Notes: generated by a model not told the origin, from the letters alone. A stretch of DNA of 64,000 nt from Candidatus Vicinibacter proximus (GCA_016713905.1 JADJOE010000003.1:868001-932000), one strand, 5' to 3'. Shown: positions 1-7,756, numbered from the stretch's first letter. Translations and numbers: made by a program.

Positions 1-1
1 C

Positions 2-478
2 GAGGAAGGAAAAAAAGTTGTTTTTAAAGGTTTAATACTGTTAGGTGTAATTACGCTTATTGAGGTATTCATTGCCTTAATCGGAAAGGGTTATGTTATA
101 CATGGATTTCATCTACCCGTGTGGTTAATGTATTTATTAATGATTGGATTTAGTCTGTATAAAGCTTATTTCATAGTCTACGAATTTATGCACATGAGAT
201 ATGAAGTACCTGGATTAGTCCGAAGTGTTTTATTACCAACAATGCTATTAATTTGGGCAATGATTGCTTTCTTTTCAGAAGGAACCACTTGGTTAAATTG
301 GCGTGCAAAAACAAATGACAGGCCTATCTCAAGCCTACAATCGAATATTGGACATACACAAGGTAAAGAAGCTAAAGAGGATGAACACAATGCAAATCAT
401 CAACAAATACAAGCCAAAGCTGGTGTAGATACAATAAATTCTGACACTACTTCACATTCTTTGCCAGAAAGCCATTAG
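2..478 (+). CDS. Cytochrome c oxidase subunit IV (COX4-like), 5' partial
   Basis: The frame is open from the window edge, so the N-terminus is missing; the GTG at 119 is only an internal codon. About 158 residues are visible. Three hydrophobic segments lie near residues 7-29, 38-60 and 70-90, followed by a hydrophilic, Gln/His-rich tail of about 55 residues. This three-helix pattern fits the prokaryotic COX4 family, a small accessory subunit of heme-copper oxidases in the inner membrane. The downstream SCO-like, DUF420 and CPMC genes on the same strand are the usual Bacteroidota tail of a cytochrome oxidase operon. The catalytic subunits would lie upstream, outside the window. The family call is from topology and context; the long tail is unusual and may be lineage-specific. 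Confidence 0.75.
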   Translation, partial: EEGKKVVFKGLILLGVITLIEVFIALIGKGYVIHGFHLPVWLMYLLMIGFSLYKAYFIVYEFMHMRYEVPGLVRSVLLPTMLLIWAMIAFFSEGTTWLNWRAKTNDRPISSLQSNIGHTQGKEAKEDEHNANHQQIQAKAGVDTINSDTTSHSLPESH

Positions 479-487
479 TTACTGGCA

Positions 488-1075
488 ATGCCCCGCTGGT
501 TTAAGATTCTTCTGGTTCTGGTCATTCTTGTTGGGATGCCTTTATTTGCTTGGTATTTTCTAAATAAAGGGACCCAAATGAGAAAGGAAGCAATGGCCTT
601 GCTTCTGCCAAAAGAAACTATATCCAGTTTTCAAAGTGTTACCGACACTGATAAAGTTTATTACTCAGATTCGTTATTTGGAAAACGTTGGTTGATTGCC
701 ATTTTAGGTGCCGATGAGACCAGAAAGAAAAGTGCAGAGATTATTGAGAGTCTTTATAAGCAAACATCAATAGATTTTGAATTGAATGTGTTTACTATTT
801 CGGGTTTATTTTTTGGAGAAAAAATGTCTGAAATAAGTCAAAAACTCCATTGGCCATCATCTAATAAAAATTGGATAAACACATTTATGGCGCAAGACCA
901 TGTTTATCCTTTTGCGAACAGTATCTTTGTTATTCCCGAAAAGTACCAAAATAAACCGTGTGTCGTACTTTTAGATGAGAACAGTAAAGTAAGAAATTAT
1001 TACAACCTGACGGTTGAATCAGATGTTAGATCTTTAGTAAGGCATTTACCTGTTTTTCTAAGTTTAAAAAATTAA
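488..1075 (+). CDS. SCO1/SenC-like membrane-anchored protein lacking the copper-binding cysteines
   Basis: A 195-residue protein with one N-terminal membrane segment (about residues 6-27) and a soluble thioredoxin-like domain facing the periplasm. Its place, 9 bases after the COX4 stop and 2 bases before the DUF420 gene, is where Bacteroidota normally carry an SCO family copper chaperone for oxidase assembly. The CxxxC motif expected near residue 75 is absent: the matching stretch after the first beta strand reads LGADETRKKS. Only one cysteine is present, near the C-terminus. I infer an SCO fold that no longer binds copper through the classic site. It could also be an unrelated oxidase-assembly protein. 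A canonical SCO protein is encoded at 54.3 kb. Confidence 0.55.
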   Translation: MPRWFKILLVLVILVGMPLFAWYFLNKGTQMRKEAMALLLPKETISSFQSVTDTDKVYYSDSLFGKRWLIAILGADETRKKSAEIIESLYKQTSIDFELNVFTISGLFFGEKMSEISQKLHWPSSNKNWINTFMAQDHVYPFANSIFVIPEKYQNKPCVVLLDENSKVRNYYNLTVESDVRSLVRHLPVFLSLKN

Positions 1076-1077
1076 TT

Positions 1078-1605
1078 TTGAATAATCAGAAACAAATAAG
1101 AACCCTCAATTTGGGAGCATCTATTTTGAGTGTTTGTGTGTTGTTGGTAGTAGTTCTCATGAGGAGAATTCATCTTGAAACTTCGTTCGATTTTGGTTTT
1201 CTTCCACCACTTTATTCATCTCTAAATGTTTTTAGTGCCATATTATTGATCATTGCTTATTGGCATATTAAAAATAGAAGGATTGTTCAGCATCAAAAAA
1301 TAATGACATCAGCAATGTTGACTTCGTTTATTTTTCTTTTATGTTATGTTCTATACCACATTACTACACCTGAAACAATGTATTGCAAAGAGGGAGTAAT
1401 TAGGTATGTTTATTTTTTTTTATTAATTAGCCATGTCATACTAGCTGCCATCAGTTTCCCATTTGTTTTATTTACCTTTGTAAGAGGGTATACAAGACAA
1501 GATGAGGCCCATAAAAAAATGGCTCGTTGGATTTTTCCCATTTGGTTGTATGTATGTATAACAGGCCCGCTTTGTTATCTTATGTTATATCCTTGTTACA
1601 AATGA
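1078..1605 (+). CDS. DUF420 (CtaM/YozB-like) membrane protein
   Basis: A 175-residue integral membrane protein with about five hydrophobic helices (near residues 12-28, 45-62, 78-95, 108-132, 150-171). Scattered membrane-proximal histidines (His63, His72, His94, His119, His145) agree with the DUF420 family. Its Bacillus member CtaM is needed to mature aa3-type heme-copper oxidase. It sits 2 bases after the SCO-like gene, in the oxidase tail operon. Translation appears to begin at a TTG, since no ATG lies near the N-terminus. The family assignment is fairly firm; the biochemical role is taken from Bacillus. Confidence 0.8.
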   Translation: MNNQKQIRTLNLGASILSVCVLLVVVLMRRIHLETSFDFGFLPPLYSSLNVFSAILLIIAYWHIKNRRIVQHQKIMTSAMLTSFIFLLCYVLYHITTPETMYCKEGVIRYVYFFLLISHVILAAISFPFVLFTFVRGYTRQDEAHKKMARWIFPIWLYVCITGPLCYLMLYPCYK

Positions 1606-1618
1606 AATGTAATTTAAT

Positions 1619-1846
1619 ATGACTAAAGGCATAGTTTTCCTGGCTCTATTTATACTGATTGTAAATCATCCTGTAATCAGCCAATGCCCAATGTGTAAAA
1701 TGGCAGCCGAAAGTAATCTTAAAAGTGGAGGAGCCGCTGGGCAAGGCTTAAATACTGGAATTCTCTATTTATTAGGGTTACCATATTTGATAGTTGGCAC
1801 CATGATTTATTTGTATAGAAAGAACCGGAAAGTATCCAAGATTTAA
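1619..1846 (+). CDS. Small CPMC-motif membrane protein of the oxidase locus
   Basis: A 75-residue protein with a signal-peptide-like N-terminus (residues 1-21), a CPMC motif at residues 23-26 just after the likely cleavage site, a Gly/Ala-rich linker and one transmembrane helix (about 47-66) with a basic cytoplasmic tail. The CxxC at the new N-terminus would face the periplasm and could bind a metal or exchange disulfides. It starts 13 bases after the DUF420 stop and is probably the last gene of the oxidase tail operon. I recognise it as a recurrent partner of DUF420 in Bacteroidota but know of no assigned function; a role in copper handling is inference. Confidence 0.65.
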   Translation: MTKGIVFLALFILIVNHPVISQCPMCKMAAESNLKSGGAAGQGLNTGILYLLGLPYLIVGTMIYLYRKNRKVSKI

Positions 1847-1997
1847 CTATCCGGGTCAACCACATCGTGTTCTTCAAATACTTTCTTTAAGCTTAAATAG
1901 TTGACTTCTAAATTTTAATTCTTTTTCGGATTCCCTAAATTAAATTGTGAGTCTGAGCCTTATACTTATAGAGAGGATTAGTTTTTAAAAAACGAAT

Positions 1998-2552
1998 TTA
2001 ATGATCTTTAATCATCTTATAATTTTCCTGAAAAGTTCTGAAAGGGGTATTTTTATTATAGTTTCCTCCAAAGTAATTACTGATCATTTCGAAGGTTGGG
2101 GCATCCAGGTAACCAGCTAAAGGCTGTATAGTGTTTAAATTCTCATCCATAAAAACAATTGTTGGATAGGATAATTGGCCCTGAGTTATCTCAGCTGCCA
2201 ATTCATGATAACCACGACTTCCTTTTGAAACATATTTAAAAACTCTATCCTTAAAATTTATGTCTTCCCGTTGTTCCGCATTAAACTTTACAGCGTAATA
2301 ATTCTTGTTTATTGCTTTAACAACATTGGGGTCCCTAAAAGTAGTAGACTCCATTCGTTTACACCAGGTGCACCAATTGGTATAGACATCCACAACAACT
2401 TTTTTCTTCTGACTTTTCATTTGGATTTCCATTTGTTCCCAGGTAATCCAGTTAATTTGACTGGATTGGCCATATAAGAGGGTGGCCATTCCCAGGAAAA
2501 AGAATATCGTCATTAATCCAGATCCTAATATTTTGATTCCAAGACAATTCAT
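1998..2552 (-). CDS. Secreted thioredoxin-family protein
   Basis: A 184-residue protein with an N-terminal signal sequence (about residues 10-29). A thioredoxin-like domain follows, with a CTWC active site at residues 61-64 after a hydrophobic beta strand and a cis-proline motif (SYPT, Pro130). The spacing and the WCTWCK context match the thioredoxin_7/DUF255-like group, commonly annotated as thioredoxin family protein in Bacteroidota. A periplasmic dithiol-disulfide role is expected. It lies 100 bases downstream of ribD on the same strand and may be transcribed with it or alone. Confidence 0.8.
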   Translation of the reverse strand: MNCLGIKILGSGLMTIFFFLGMATLLYGQSSQINWITWEQMEIQMKSQKKKVVVDVYTNWCTWCKRMESTTFRDPNVVKAINKNYYAVKFNAEQREDINFKDRVFKYVSKGSRGYHELAAEITQGQLSYPTIVFMDENLNTIQPLAGYLDAPTFEMISNYFGGNYNKNTPFRTFQENYKMIKDH

Positions 2553-2652
2553 GTGGTCATAGACTTTTAAATCAAACTACAAATTAACAATGATAATAGT
2601 ATTTGTTCAAGTCAAGAGGGGTAGGAAAAGCCTATTTTAAATTATATTTAAC

Positions 2653-3654
2653 TTAAACAGCATTATTATTGGTTAAAATACATATGGAATCATTTTTTAA
2701 TGTAAATTTTGAATTACAATACCCCTTTACGACTGGAGCAGCTAAGCCTTCTTTAAGTTCAAGAATTGAATTTGTAATTATCCTAGCTTCATCCCAAAGA
2801 TTTGCATCTATTAGGCTTTTATGAACTAGGCTACCTCCCTCGACAAGTAAAGTTCCGATGTTTTCTTTAAGAAATAATTCCGTCATAGACTTTTCAATAG
2901 GGATGGTTGAGTCAAGAATAATGGGAGATGGGGGATTAGAAGAAATTTTATTATTGGATAAGTTGTAGTTTTTCATTTGACCAATAACTATTTTTTTAGG
3001 ATTTCTTCCGATCCATAAACGATTGTTTAGACTTGGGTTATCTATCTCCAAAGTGCGTCTCCCAATTAAGATAGCATCCGATTCATACCTCCATTTATGA
3101 ACTAATATATCGGTATATTTATTAGAGATCTTAGTTCCTCCTGCCAAATCCGCAACAAAACCATCTAGACTTTGCGCCCATTTTAAAATTATGTATGGCC
3201 GTTTTCTTACAATATTTTGACAAAAAGATCGGTTGACAGCTTCCCATTTTTGTTGGGCTATGGGGCCTTCAACTTTAATACCGGCATTTGCCAAAATTTG
3301 GATACTTTTTCCAGACATTATTGGATTTGGGTCCAACGCTGCAATTACCACGTGTGGTATGCCAGAATGAATGATGAGATCCGTGCATGGTTTAGTTTTA
3401 CCATGGTGATTACAGGGTTCCAGGCTGACATATAACGTTGATTCCTTTAAGAGGGGTTTGTATTTAGATGGTAAATTATGTATGGCAACTGCCTCAGCAT
3501 GGGACCCTCCAAACTCTCTGTGCCAGCCTTCACTTATTACCATTCCATTATGAACGATCAATGCGCCGACTCTAGGATTAGGAGACACCATAAAATGCGC
3601 CCTAAGTGATATATCTAAACAATAATCAATGTATACTTCCTGAGATTCATGCAT
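2653..3654 (-). CDS. ribD: Bifunctional riboflavin biosynthesis deaminase/reductase RibD
   Basis: A 333-residue protein with the two RibD domains. The N-terminal cytidine-deaminase-like zinc domain has HAE at residues 52-54 and the PC...PC pair around Cys81 and Cys90, and removes the amino group of the GTP-derived pyrimidine. The C-terminal NADPH reductase domain (from about residue 150, starting RPYIILKWAQS) reduces the ribosyl side chain. These are the second and third steps of riboflavin synthesis in the cytoplasm. The length is slightly below the usual 350-370. It diverges from the MIP channel gene with only 52 bases between them, too little for an FMN riboswitch. Confidence 0.93.
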   Translation of the reverse strand: MHESQEVYIDYCLDISLRAHFMVSPNPRVGALIVHNGMVISEGWHREFGGSHAEAVAIHNLPSKYKPLLKESTLYVSLEPCNHHGKTKPCTDLIIHSGIPHVVIAALDPNPIMSGKSIQILANAGIKVEGPIAQQKWEAVNRSFCQNIVRKRPYIILKWAQSLDGFVADLAGGTKISNKYTDILVHKWRYESDAILIGRRTLEIDNPSLNNRLWIGRNPKKIVIGQMKNYNLSNNKISSNPPSPIILDSTIPIEKSMTELFLKENIGTLLVEGGSLVHKSLIDANLWDEARIITNSILELKEGLAAPVVKGYCNSKFTLKNDSICILTNNNAV

Positions 3655-3706
3655 TATATACTAAATTCGTACTTTTAAGTTTAAAAGTCAAACAAAAATA
3701 GCCAAG

Positions 3707-4336
3707 ATGAAAAAACTATTGGTAGAATTTATAGGTTCATTTTTTCTCATGTTGAGTTTTTCTTTATGTTTAATACCTACCCAAAACAATCTGACCCCAT
3801 TAGCTGTAGGTGGTATGTTGATGGCATTGGTTTACTCTGGTGGACATGTTTCTGGTGGACATTTTAATCCTGCAGTCAGTTTGGCAGTTTTTCTACGAGG
3901 AAAAATCAGTTCTATTGAGTTACCTGGATACATTTTAGTCCAATTTGCAGGAGCTGCGTTTGCATCTTTAGTAGCTTCTGTGTTTTTGTTACAAAAGGGT
4001 GGGGCAGGTATGGATCTTACTAATGTCGCCGGGCAAGCTATTACAGTGGAATTATTAGGTACCTTTTTGTATTGTTTTGTAGTTTTAAATGTTGCCACTT
4101 CAAGGGCTACTATTGGCAATTCATTTTATGGAATTGCTATAGGTTTTGTTTATATCTCTTGTCAATTAATTTTCGGCAAAATTTCAGGAGCCGCATTAAA
4201 CCCTGCAATTTCATTAGGTTTTGGCATCAGCAATATTTCGGGATTCGGAAATATTTGGATTTATTGGGTTGGCGAAATTCTTGGCGCAATTGGCGCTGCT
4301 TATTTATTTTTATTCATTAATGGCAAGGAACAGTGA
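3707..4336 (+). CDS. MIP/aquaporin family channel
   Basis: A 209-residue six-helix channel with the duplicated half-helix motifs of the major intrinsic protein family: FNPAVS around residues 53-58 and LNPAIS around 164-169. The length is close to bacterial AqpZ, shorter than glycerol facilitators. The Arg that normally follows the second NPA and forms the selectivity filter is replaced by Ile, so water versus small-solute selectivity cannot be assumed. The gene is monocistronic, divergent from ribD and convergent with purB. Its TGA stop lies inside an inverted repeat shared with the purB stop. Confidence 0.85.
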   Translation: MKKLLVEFIGSFFLMLSFSLCLIPTQNNLTPLAVGGMLMALVYSGGHVSGGHFNPAVSLAVFLRGKISSIELPGYILVQFAGAAFASLVASVFLLQKGGAGMDLTNVAGQAITVELLGTFLYCFVVLNVATSRATIGNSFYGIAIGFVYISCQLIFGKISGAALNPAISLGFGISNISGFGNIWIYWVGEILGAIGAAYLFLFINGKEQ

Positions 4337-4368
4337 CAGGTTAAATTAAATTTAATTTAAATCACTGT
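4330..4368. terminator. Symmetrical hairpin between convergent MIP and purB genes
   Basis: An outer stem ACAGTGA (4330-4336) pairs with TCACTGT (4362-4368). Within it TTAAATTAAA pairs with TTTAATTTAA (4341-4360), leaving a small asymmetric CAGG bulge. The structure is the same from either strand and both genes end with CAG TGA inside the outer arms. It probably serves as a bidirectional 3' end, although there is no long T tract on either side. Confidence 0.5.
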
Positions 4369-5696
4369 GCATAACCGATGTAACTGGTCGGGGTAATGGA
4401 TTTTAATTCCAATTTTAAACTATCCTTTACATCCAGATTATCAATAAAAATAATTAAGTCTTCCTGGCTTATGGATGTTTTTCCTCTTGTAAGCTCTTTT
4501 AATTTTTCATAAGGTTGATCATAACCTTCGCGTCTCAATACAGTCTGAATTGCTTCAGCAAGAACTATCCAATGAGAATTTAATTCTTCAAGAACTTTTG
4601 TGCGATTTACCTCTAATTTGCTTAATCCTTGGGCAATGGACTGGAATGAAATTAACATATGGCCGACAGGAGTGCCCACATTTCTCAATACTGTGCTATC
4701 CGTTAAATCTCTTTGCAATCTGGATATTGGCAACTTTTCTGCTAAAAAACTCAACATAGCATTTGCAAAAGAAAGATTCCCTTCCGCATTTTCAAAATCA
4801 ATAGGATTAACTTTGTGAGGCATTGCAGATGAACCAATTTCTCCTTTTATAATTTTTTGTTTGAAATAATCCATTGAAATGTAAGTCCAAATGTCTTTAC
4901 AAAAATCCAACAACACTGTATTTATTCGGATCAATACATGGCACCATTCTGCTATCTCATCATAATGTGCTATTTGGGTAGTAGTTTGTTGTCTTAAAAT
5001 TCCCAATTTTTCATTTAGAAAAACATTACACCATTCAGGCCAGTTTATATTTGGAAAAGCAACTTTATGTGCATTGAGATTGCCGGTTGCGCCACCAAAT
5101 TTTCCACTGAAATTTAATTTTTTAAACCCTTTTAATTGCGCTTCCAACCTTTCTACAAATACGCTGATTTCCTTCCCTAATGTTGTTGGACTAGCAGGTT
5201 GTCCATGTGTTCTGGCAAGCATTGGTAAGTGCCCGATTTGTTCAATAAGTTTAATTAAGTCATTTATTAAAGATTCAACAAATGGAATAACAACAGCTTC
5301 GCTTGCATCTTTTAACAGTAAAGGAAAAGCTGTGTTGTTGATATCCTGAGAAGTTAAGCCAAAATGTACAAACTCAACAAACTTATCAAGTCCGAGTACC
5401 TGTAGTTTTTCTTTCACAAAATATTCAACAGCTTTTATATCATGCTTCGTCGTTTTTTCAAATTCTTTAATTTTTTTAGAATCCTCAACGGTGTAATTTT
5501 GATATACAAAGTTTAACTTTTGTTCTAAAACTTTATCTAAGTTAATATTTAGAACACCGGTTTTTATCAGTTGAATAAAATAGAGAATCTCTACCTTAAC
5601 TCTATACTTAAATAATGCATGTTCTGAAAAAAAGGGCTCAAGACTTCTTGTTTTTTCAAAATACCTTCCGTCGATGGATGAAATGTTGGTGAGCAA
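4362..5696 (-). CDS. purB: Adenylosuccinate lyase
   Basis: A 444-residue enzyme of the fumarase/aspartase superfamily that releases fumarate from SAICAR and from adenylosuccinate in purine synthesis. The family signature with SSAMPHKVNP is at about residues 289-298, holding the catalytic serine. The RTHGQ block with the catalytic His is near residue 164, and the N-terminal IDGRY element is at 8-12. Sequence and length match the E. coli-type PurB. The start is a TTG: the frame upstream meets a TAA at 5715-5717 with no ATG in between. It lies 10 bases after the TIGR02206 gene and is the last gene of that minus-strand run. Confidence 0.93.
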   Translation of the reverse strand: MLTNISSIDGRYFEKTRSLEPFFSEHALFKYRVKVEILYFIQLIKTGVLNINLDKVLEQKLNFVYQNYTVEDSKKIKEFEKTTKHDIKAVEYFVKEKLQVLGLDKFVEFVHFGLTSQDINNTAFPLLLKDASEAVVIPFVESLINDLIKLIEQIGHLPMLARTHGQPASPTTLGKEISVFVERLEAQLKGFKKLNFSGKFGGATGNLNAHKVAFPNINWPEWCNVFLNEKLGILRQQTTTQIAHYDEIAEWCHVLIRINTVLLDFCKDIWTYISMDYFKQKIIKGEIGSSAMPHKVNPIDFENAEGNLSFANAMLSFLAEKLPISRLQRDLTDSTVLRNVGTPVGHMLISFQSIAQGLSKLEVNRTKVLEELNSHWIVLAEAIQTVLRREGYDQPYEKLKELTRGKTSISQEDLIIFIDNLDVKDSLKLELKSITPTSYIGYAQ

Positions 5697-5706
5697 ATTA
5701 ATTTGT

Positions 5707-6411
5707 TTATTTATTTATTAGCAAATTGAATTTGAGTCTACTGAATAAATAGTATAAACTCCCTATAAAAATTGATCCAATAATCTCAAATCCATAAATA
5801 TGATATGGAAACCCACCAGTAACTAAAGGGTTGTCAACCTTGGGTGGATCACATAAAAATATATAGTTAGAACCAAGGTAGTAATTTATAAGTCCTACAG
5901 TTCCCAGAATTATATTTCCCAAAATGAATACCTTAAGCCAGGATCCTTCTCTAGGACGTATTTTGTCCACAAAAAAATAATACATTGGCATAAAGATGAT
6001 TAGTCCATGGCTTAGATAGTAATCAAAGGCTAAAAAGGGATGATAACCATGGGTCATTTCCGGGGTAATAAAACTCATGGAAGCACCAACCATACCTAAT
6101 AGAAGTACAAATTCGTACAAGATTGGAACAAATTTAAATAAACAAATTAAGGACATGATGTAGGATATATTACACAAGTGTAAGGGTAGCGAATCTTTTA
6201 AACTAAAAACACCAGTATAAATATAATATCCATGAATTAAAACCTCCCTGATAGCAAATACGCCAAATAATACATTTTTATATAATCTTTCTGTTCCCTT
6301 CTTGCGAAAATAAAGCCCTAGTTTAGCCAGGCTAAAATAAAAAGCAAATGCTCCAATTATTCCAAACCACCAGATAAAAGAAAACATTGGTACAAGAAAA
6401 TGCTCATGCAT
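5707..6411 (-). CDS. TIGR02206 (YwaF-like) integral membrane protein
   Basis: A 234-residue protein with about seven hydrophobic segments. The family pattern is visible: an early WWFG, LPLHLCNI near residue 75, a central MSFITPEMTHGYHPF block, and GGFPYHIYGFEI before the last helix. This matches the TIGR02206/YwaF membrane family, whose biochemical function is not established. It is sandwiched between the small UvrD-C-like gene (16 bases upstream) and purB (10 bases downstream), suggesting one transcript. Conserved histidines in the membrane could hint at a transport or enzyme role, but nothing in the context decides it. Confidence 0.8.
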   Translation of the reverse strand: MHEHFLVPMFSFIWWFGIIGAFAFYFSLAKLGLYFRKKGTERLYKNVLFGVFAIREVLIHGYYIYTGVFSLKDSLPLHLCNISYIMSLICLFKFVPILYEFVLLLGMVGASMSFITPEMTHGYHPFLAFDYYLSHGLIIFMPMYYFFVDKIRPREGSWLKVFILGNIILGTVGLINYYLGSNYIFLCDPPKVDNPLVTGGFPYHIYGFEIIGSIFIGSLYYLFSRLKFNLLINK

Positions 6412-6427
6412 ACTTTGGCTTTAATTT

Positions 6428-6964
6428 CTATTCAGATGATTTTTCGCCTACAAAATGATGTTCCTTATATTTAAATAGTATATTAAATGTTGTGAGGCTA
6501 CCGTAAATTCGGGTAATATATTGCTGTAAATTAACCTTTTCTTCATCCGTAAGTTTACTGGCATTTATTCTTTGTTCCATAACCCTTAATCTATCACGGG
6601 TCATTATAATTTTATGAAAAAAGGCCTCAATTGGTATTTCCTTTTCTTTAATGGAGCTGTCTTCAGATCTTAGAATCATTATTCCATTTTTCCATTTATC
6701 ATTTAAAGGAACAACTTCTGATATGTCTGACCAGGCCCTTAAAATCTTTACCAGTGATTTTTCAGCTTCATTGAAGGATACAGCTTCTTCGGGTTCGATT
6801 TTATCTATAATTTCCCAGGAATTATAATCTTTCCCAACCAATTTGATTCCGAACTGCATAAAACAAACTCTATATGCAGCTATATCCGATTCAATCACAA
6901 CACCATCTCCAAACGCCGGATGCTTAACCCTTGATCCGACACCTAAATATTTATCTTGACTCAT
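6428..6964 (-). CDS. Conserved hypothetical protein with UvrD/PcrA C-terminal-like (Tudor-like) N-terminus
   Basis: A 178-residue soluble, charged protein. The first 50 residues (GSRVKHPAFGDGVVI and following) resemble the small beta-barrel at the C-terminus of UvrD/PcrA helicases, which contacts RNA polymerase. The rest is predicted mostly helical with no motif I recognise. No signal peptide or membrane segment. It is the first gene of the run leading to the TIGR02206 gene and purB, and a TATATTTG promoter box sits 20 bases upstream. The name is descriptive and the function unknown; an RNA polymerase or DNA repair link is inference from the N-terminal motif only. Confidence 0.6.
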   Translation of the reverse strand: MSQDKYLGVGSRVKHPAFGDGVVIESDIAAYRVCFMQFGIKLVGKDYNSWEIIDKIEPEEAVSFNEAEKSLVKILRAWSDISEVVPLNDKWKNGIMILRSEDSSIKEKEIPIEAFFHKIIMTRDRLRVMEQRINASKLTDEEKVNLQQYITRIYGSLTTFNILFKYKEHHFVGEKSSE

Positions 6965-6983
6965 AAGTACATTGAATTTGAGT

Positions 6984-6991
6984 CAAATATA
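6984..6991 (-). promoter_or_regulatory. Bacteroidota -7 box for the 6428-6964 gene
   Basis: TATATTTG on the minus strand matches the phylum consensus TAnnTTTG. It lies 20 bases before the ATG at 6964, in the 85-base gap after mnmD. No clear TTG -33 element is visible. Confidence 0.4.
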
Positions 6992-7049
6992 TTAAAAATT
7001 GTGAATCTGTTTCAGACGGAAGAGGAAATGTATAAAATTGCTTATCATC

Positions 7050-7724
7050 TTACAATTTTATAGCCCGTGTCACCTCTCTTTTTCCAGCAGGGCCCGGAAG
7101 GGACTCAACCGTAAATCCTATAGATTTCAAATTTCTTTTGAATTGCCCCTTTGCGCAAAAAGTAAGTAATACCCCACCTGAATTCAATATTTTGTATAGT
7201 TTTTCCATACTTTCAAAAGACCATAAGGAGGGCTGAACTTCAGGGCCAAATGCATCAAAGTAAATTATATCGAATGCGGCATCTGAGACATAGCGATCCC
7301 AGTTCATATAGAATTTAGTGAGCTTAAAATTTTCCGAAATTACGCTTTCAATATCCCAGGGAGTTTGGTGAATCGCTTTAAAATACTCAATAGATGAACC
7401 AAATGGAGTTGGAACTTGTGGATAATTAAGCATACCCCAAGTTTCTTCTAAGAGTGGCATATTCTCGATTGAATGAAAATTAACCGATAAATTAAATTGG
7501 TTGGCAAATAAAAGAGATAAATAGACATTAAGCCCTGTTCCAAAGCCTAATTCAAAGATTTTCAAGTTCTTTTGATTATTGCTTTTGTACATAAGCCCAT
7601 ATTCAATATAGACTTTAAGGCTTTCGGAAATGGCCCCGTATTTCGAATGATAACTGGAGTTCCAAAAAGGATGGATCAAACTATCTGAACCATCTGCTGA
7701 ATTAAAAATGACAGGTTTATCCAT
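7050..7724 (-). CDS. mnmD: tRNA 5-methylaminomethyl-2-thiouridine methyltransferase MnmD
   Basis: A SAM-dependent methyltransferase of about 224 residues that completes the mnm5s2U34 modification at the tRNA wobble position. It is the stand-alone version of the N-terminal MnmC domain. Visible motifs are the SAM loop FELGFGTGLN (about residues 58-67 from this start), the DAFGPEVQPSLW block (family DAFxPxxNPELW) and the C-terminal PGPAGKREVTRA segment. The ATG at 7724 is chosen. A TTG at 7742 would add six residues, but it lies inside the loop of an intrinsic terminator hairpin that ends immediately before this ATG. Confidence 0.88.
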   Translation of the reverse strand: MDKPVIFNSADGSDSLIHPFWNSSYHSKYGAISESLKVYIEYGLMYKSNNQKNLKIFELGFGTGLNVYLSLLFANQFNLSVNFHSIENMPLLEETWGMLNYPQVPTPFGSSIEYFKAIHQTPWDIESVISENFKLTKFYMNWDRYVSDAAFDIIYFDAFGPEVQPSLWSFESMEKLYKILNSGGVLLTFCAKGQFKRNLKSIGFTVESLPGPAGKREVTRAIKL

Positions 7725-7756
7725 AAAAAAGACCAGTCCCAATAACGGAACTGGTC
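7725..7756 (-). terminator. Intrinsic terminator directly abutting the mnmD start codon
   Basis: On the minus strand GACCAGTTCC pairs with GGGACTGGTC (10 bp, one U-G wobble) around the 6-base loop GTTATT, followed at once by six Ts. It lies 23 bases after the stop of the small lipoprotein gene at 7780-7947 and ends one base before the mnmD ATG. By form it is a strong rho-independent terminator; by position it could also act as an attenuator of mnmD. Confidence 0.8.

Noticed and set aside
1843..1914. A 23-codon open stretch on the minus strand ending LKKVFEEHDVVDPDS with a protein-like look.
   Set aside because: It has no start codon, is bounded by a stop just upstream and lies between convergent genes. 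It could be the remnant of a gene end, but it is too short to support as a pseudogene.
3655..3706. Possible FMN riboswitch ahead of ribD.
   Set aside because: Only 52 bases separate ribD from the divergent MIP gene, far too little for the RFN element, and no matching conserved blocks are present.
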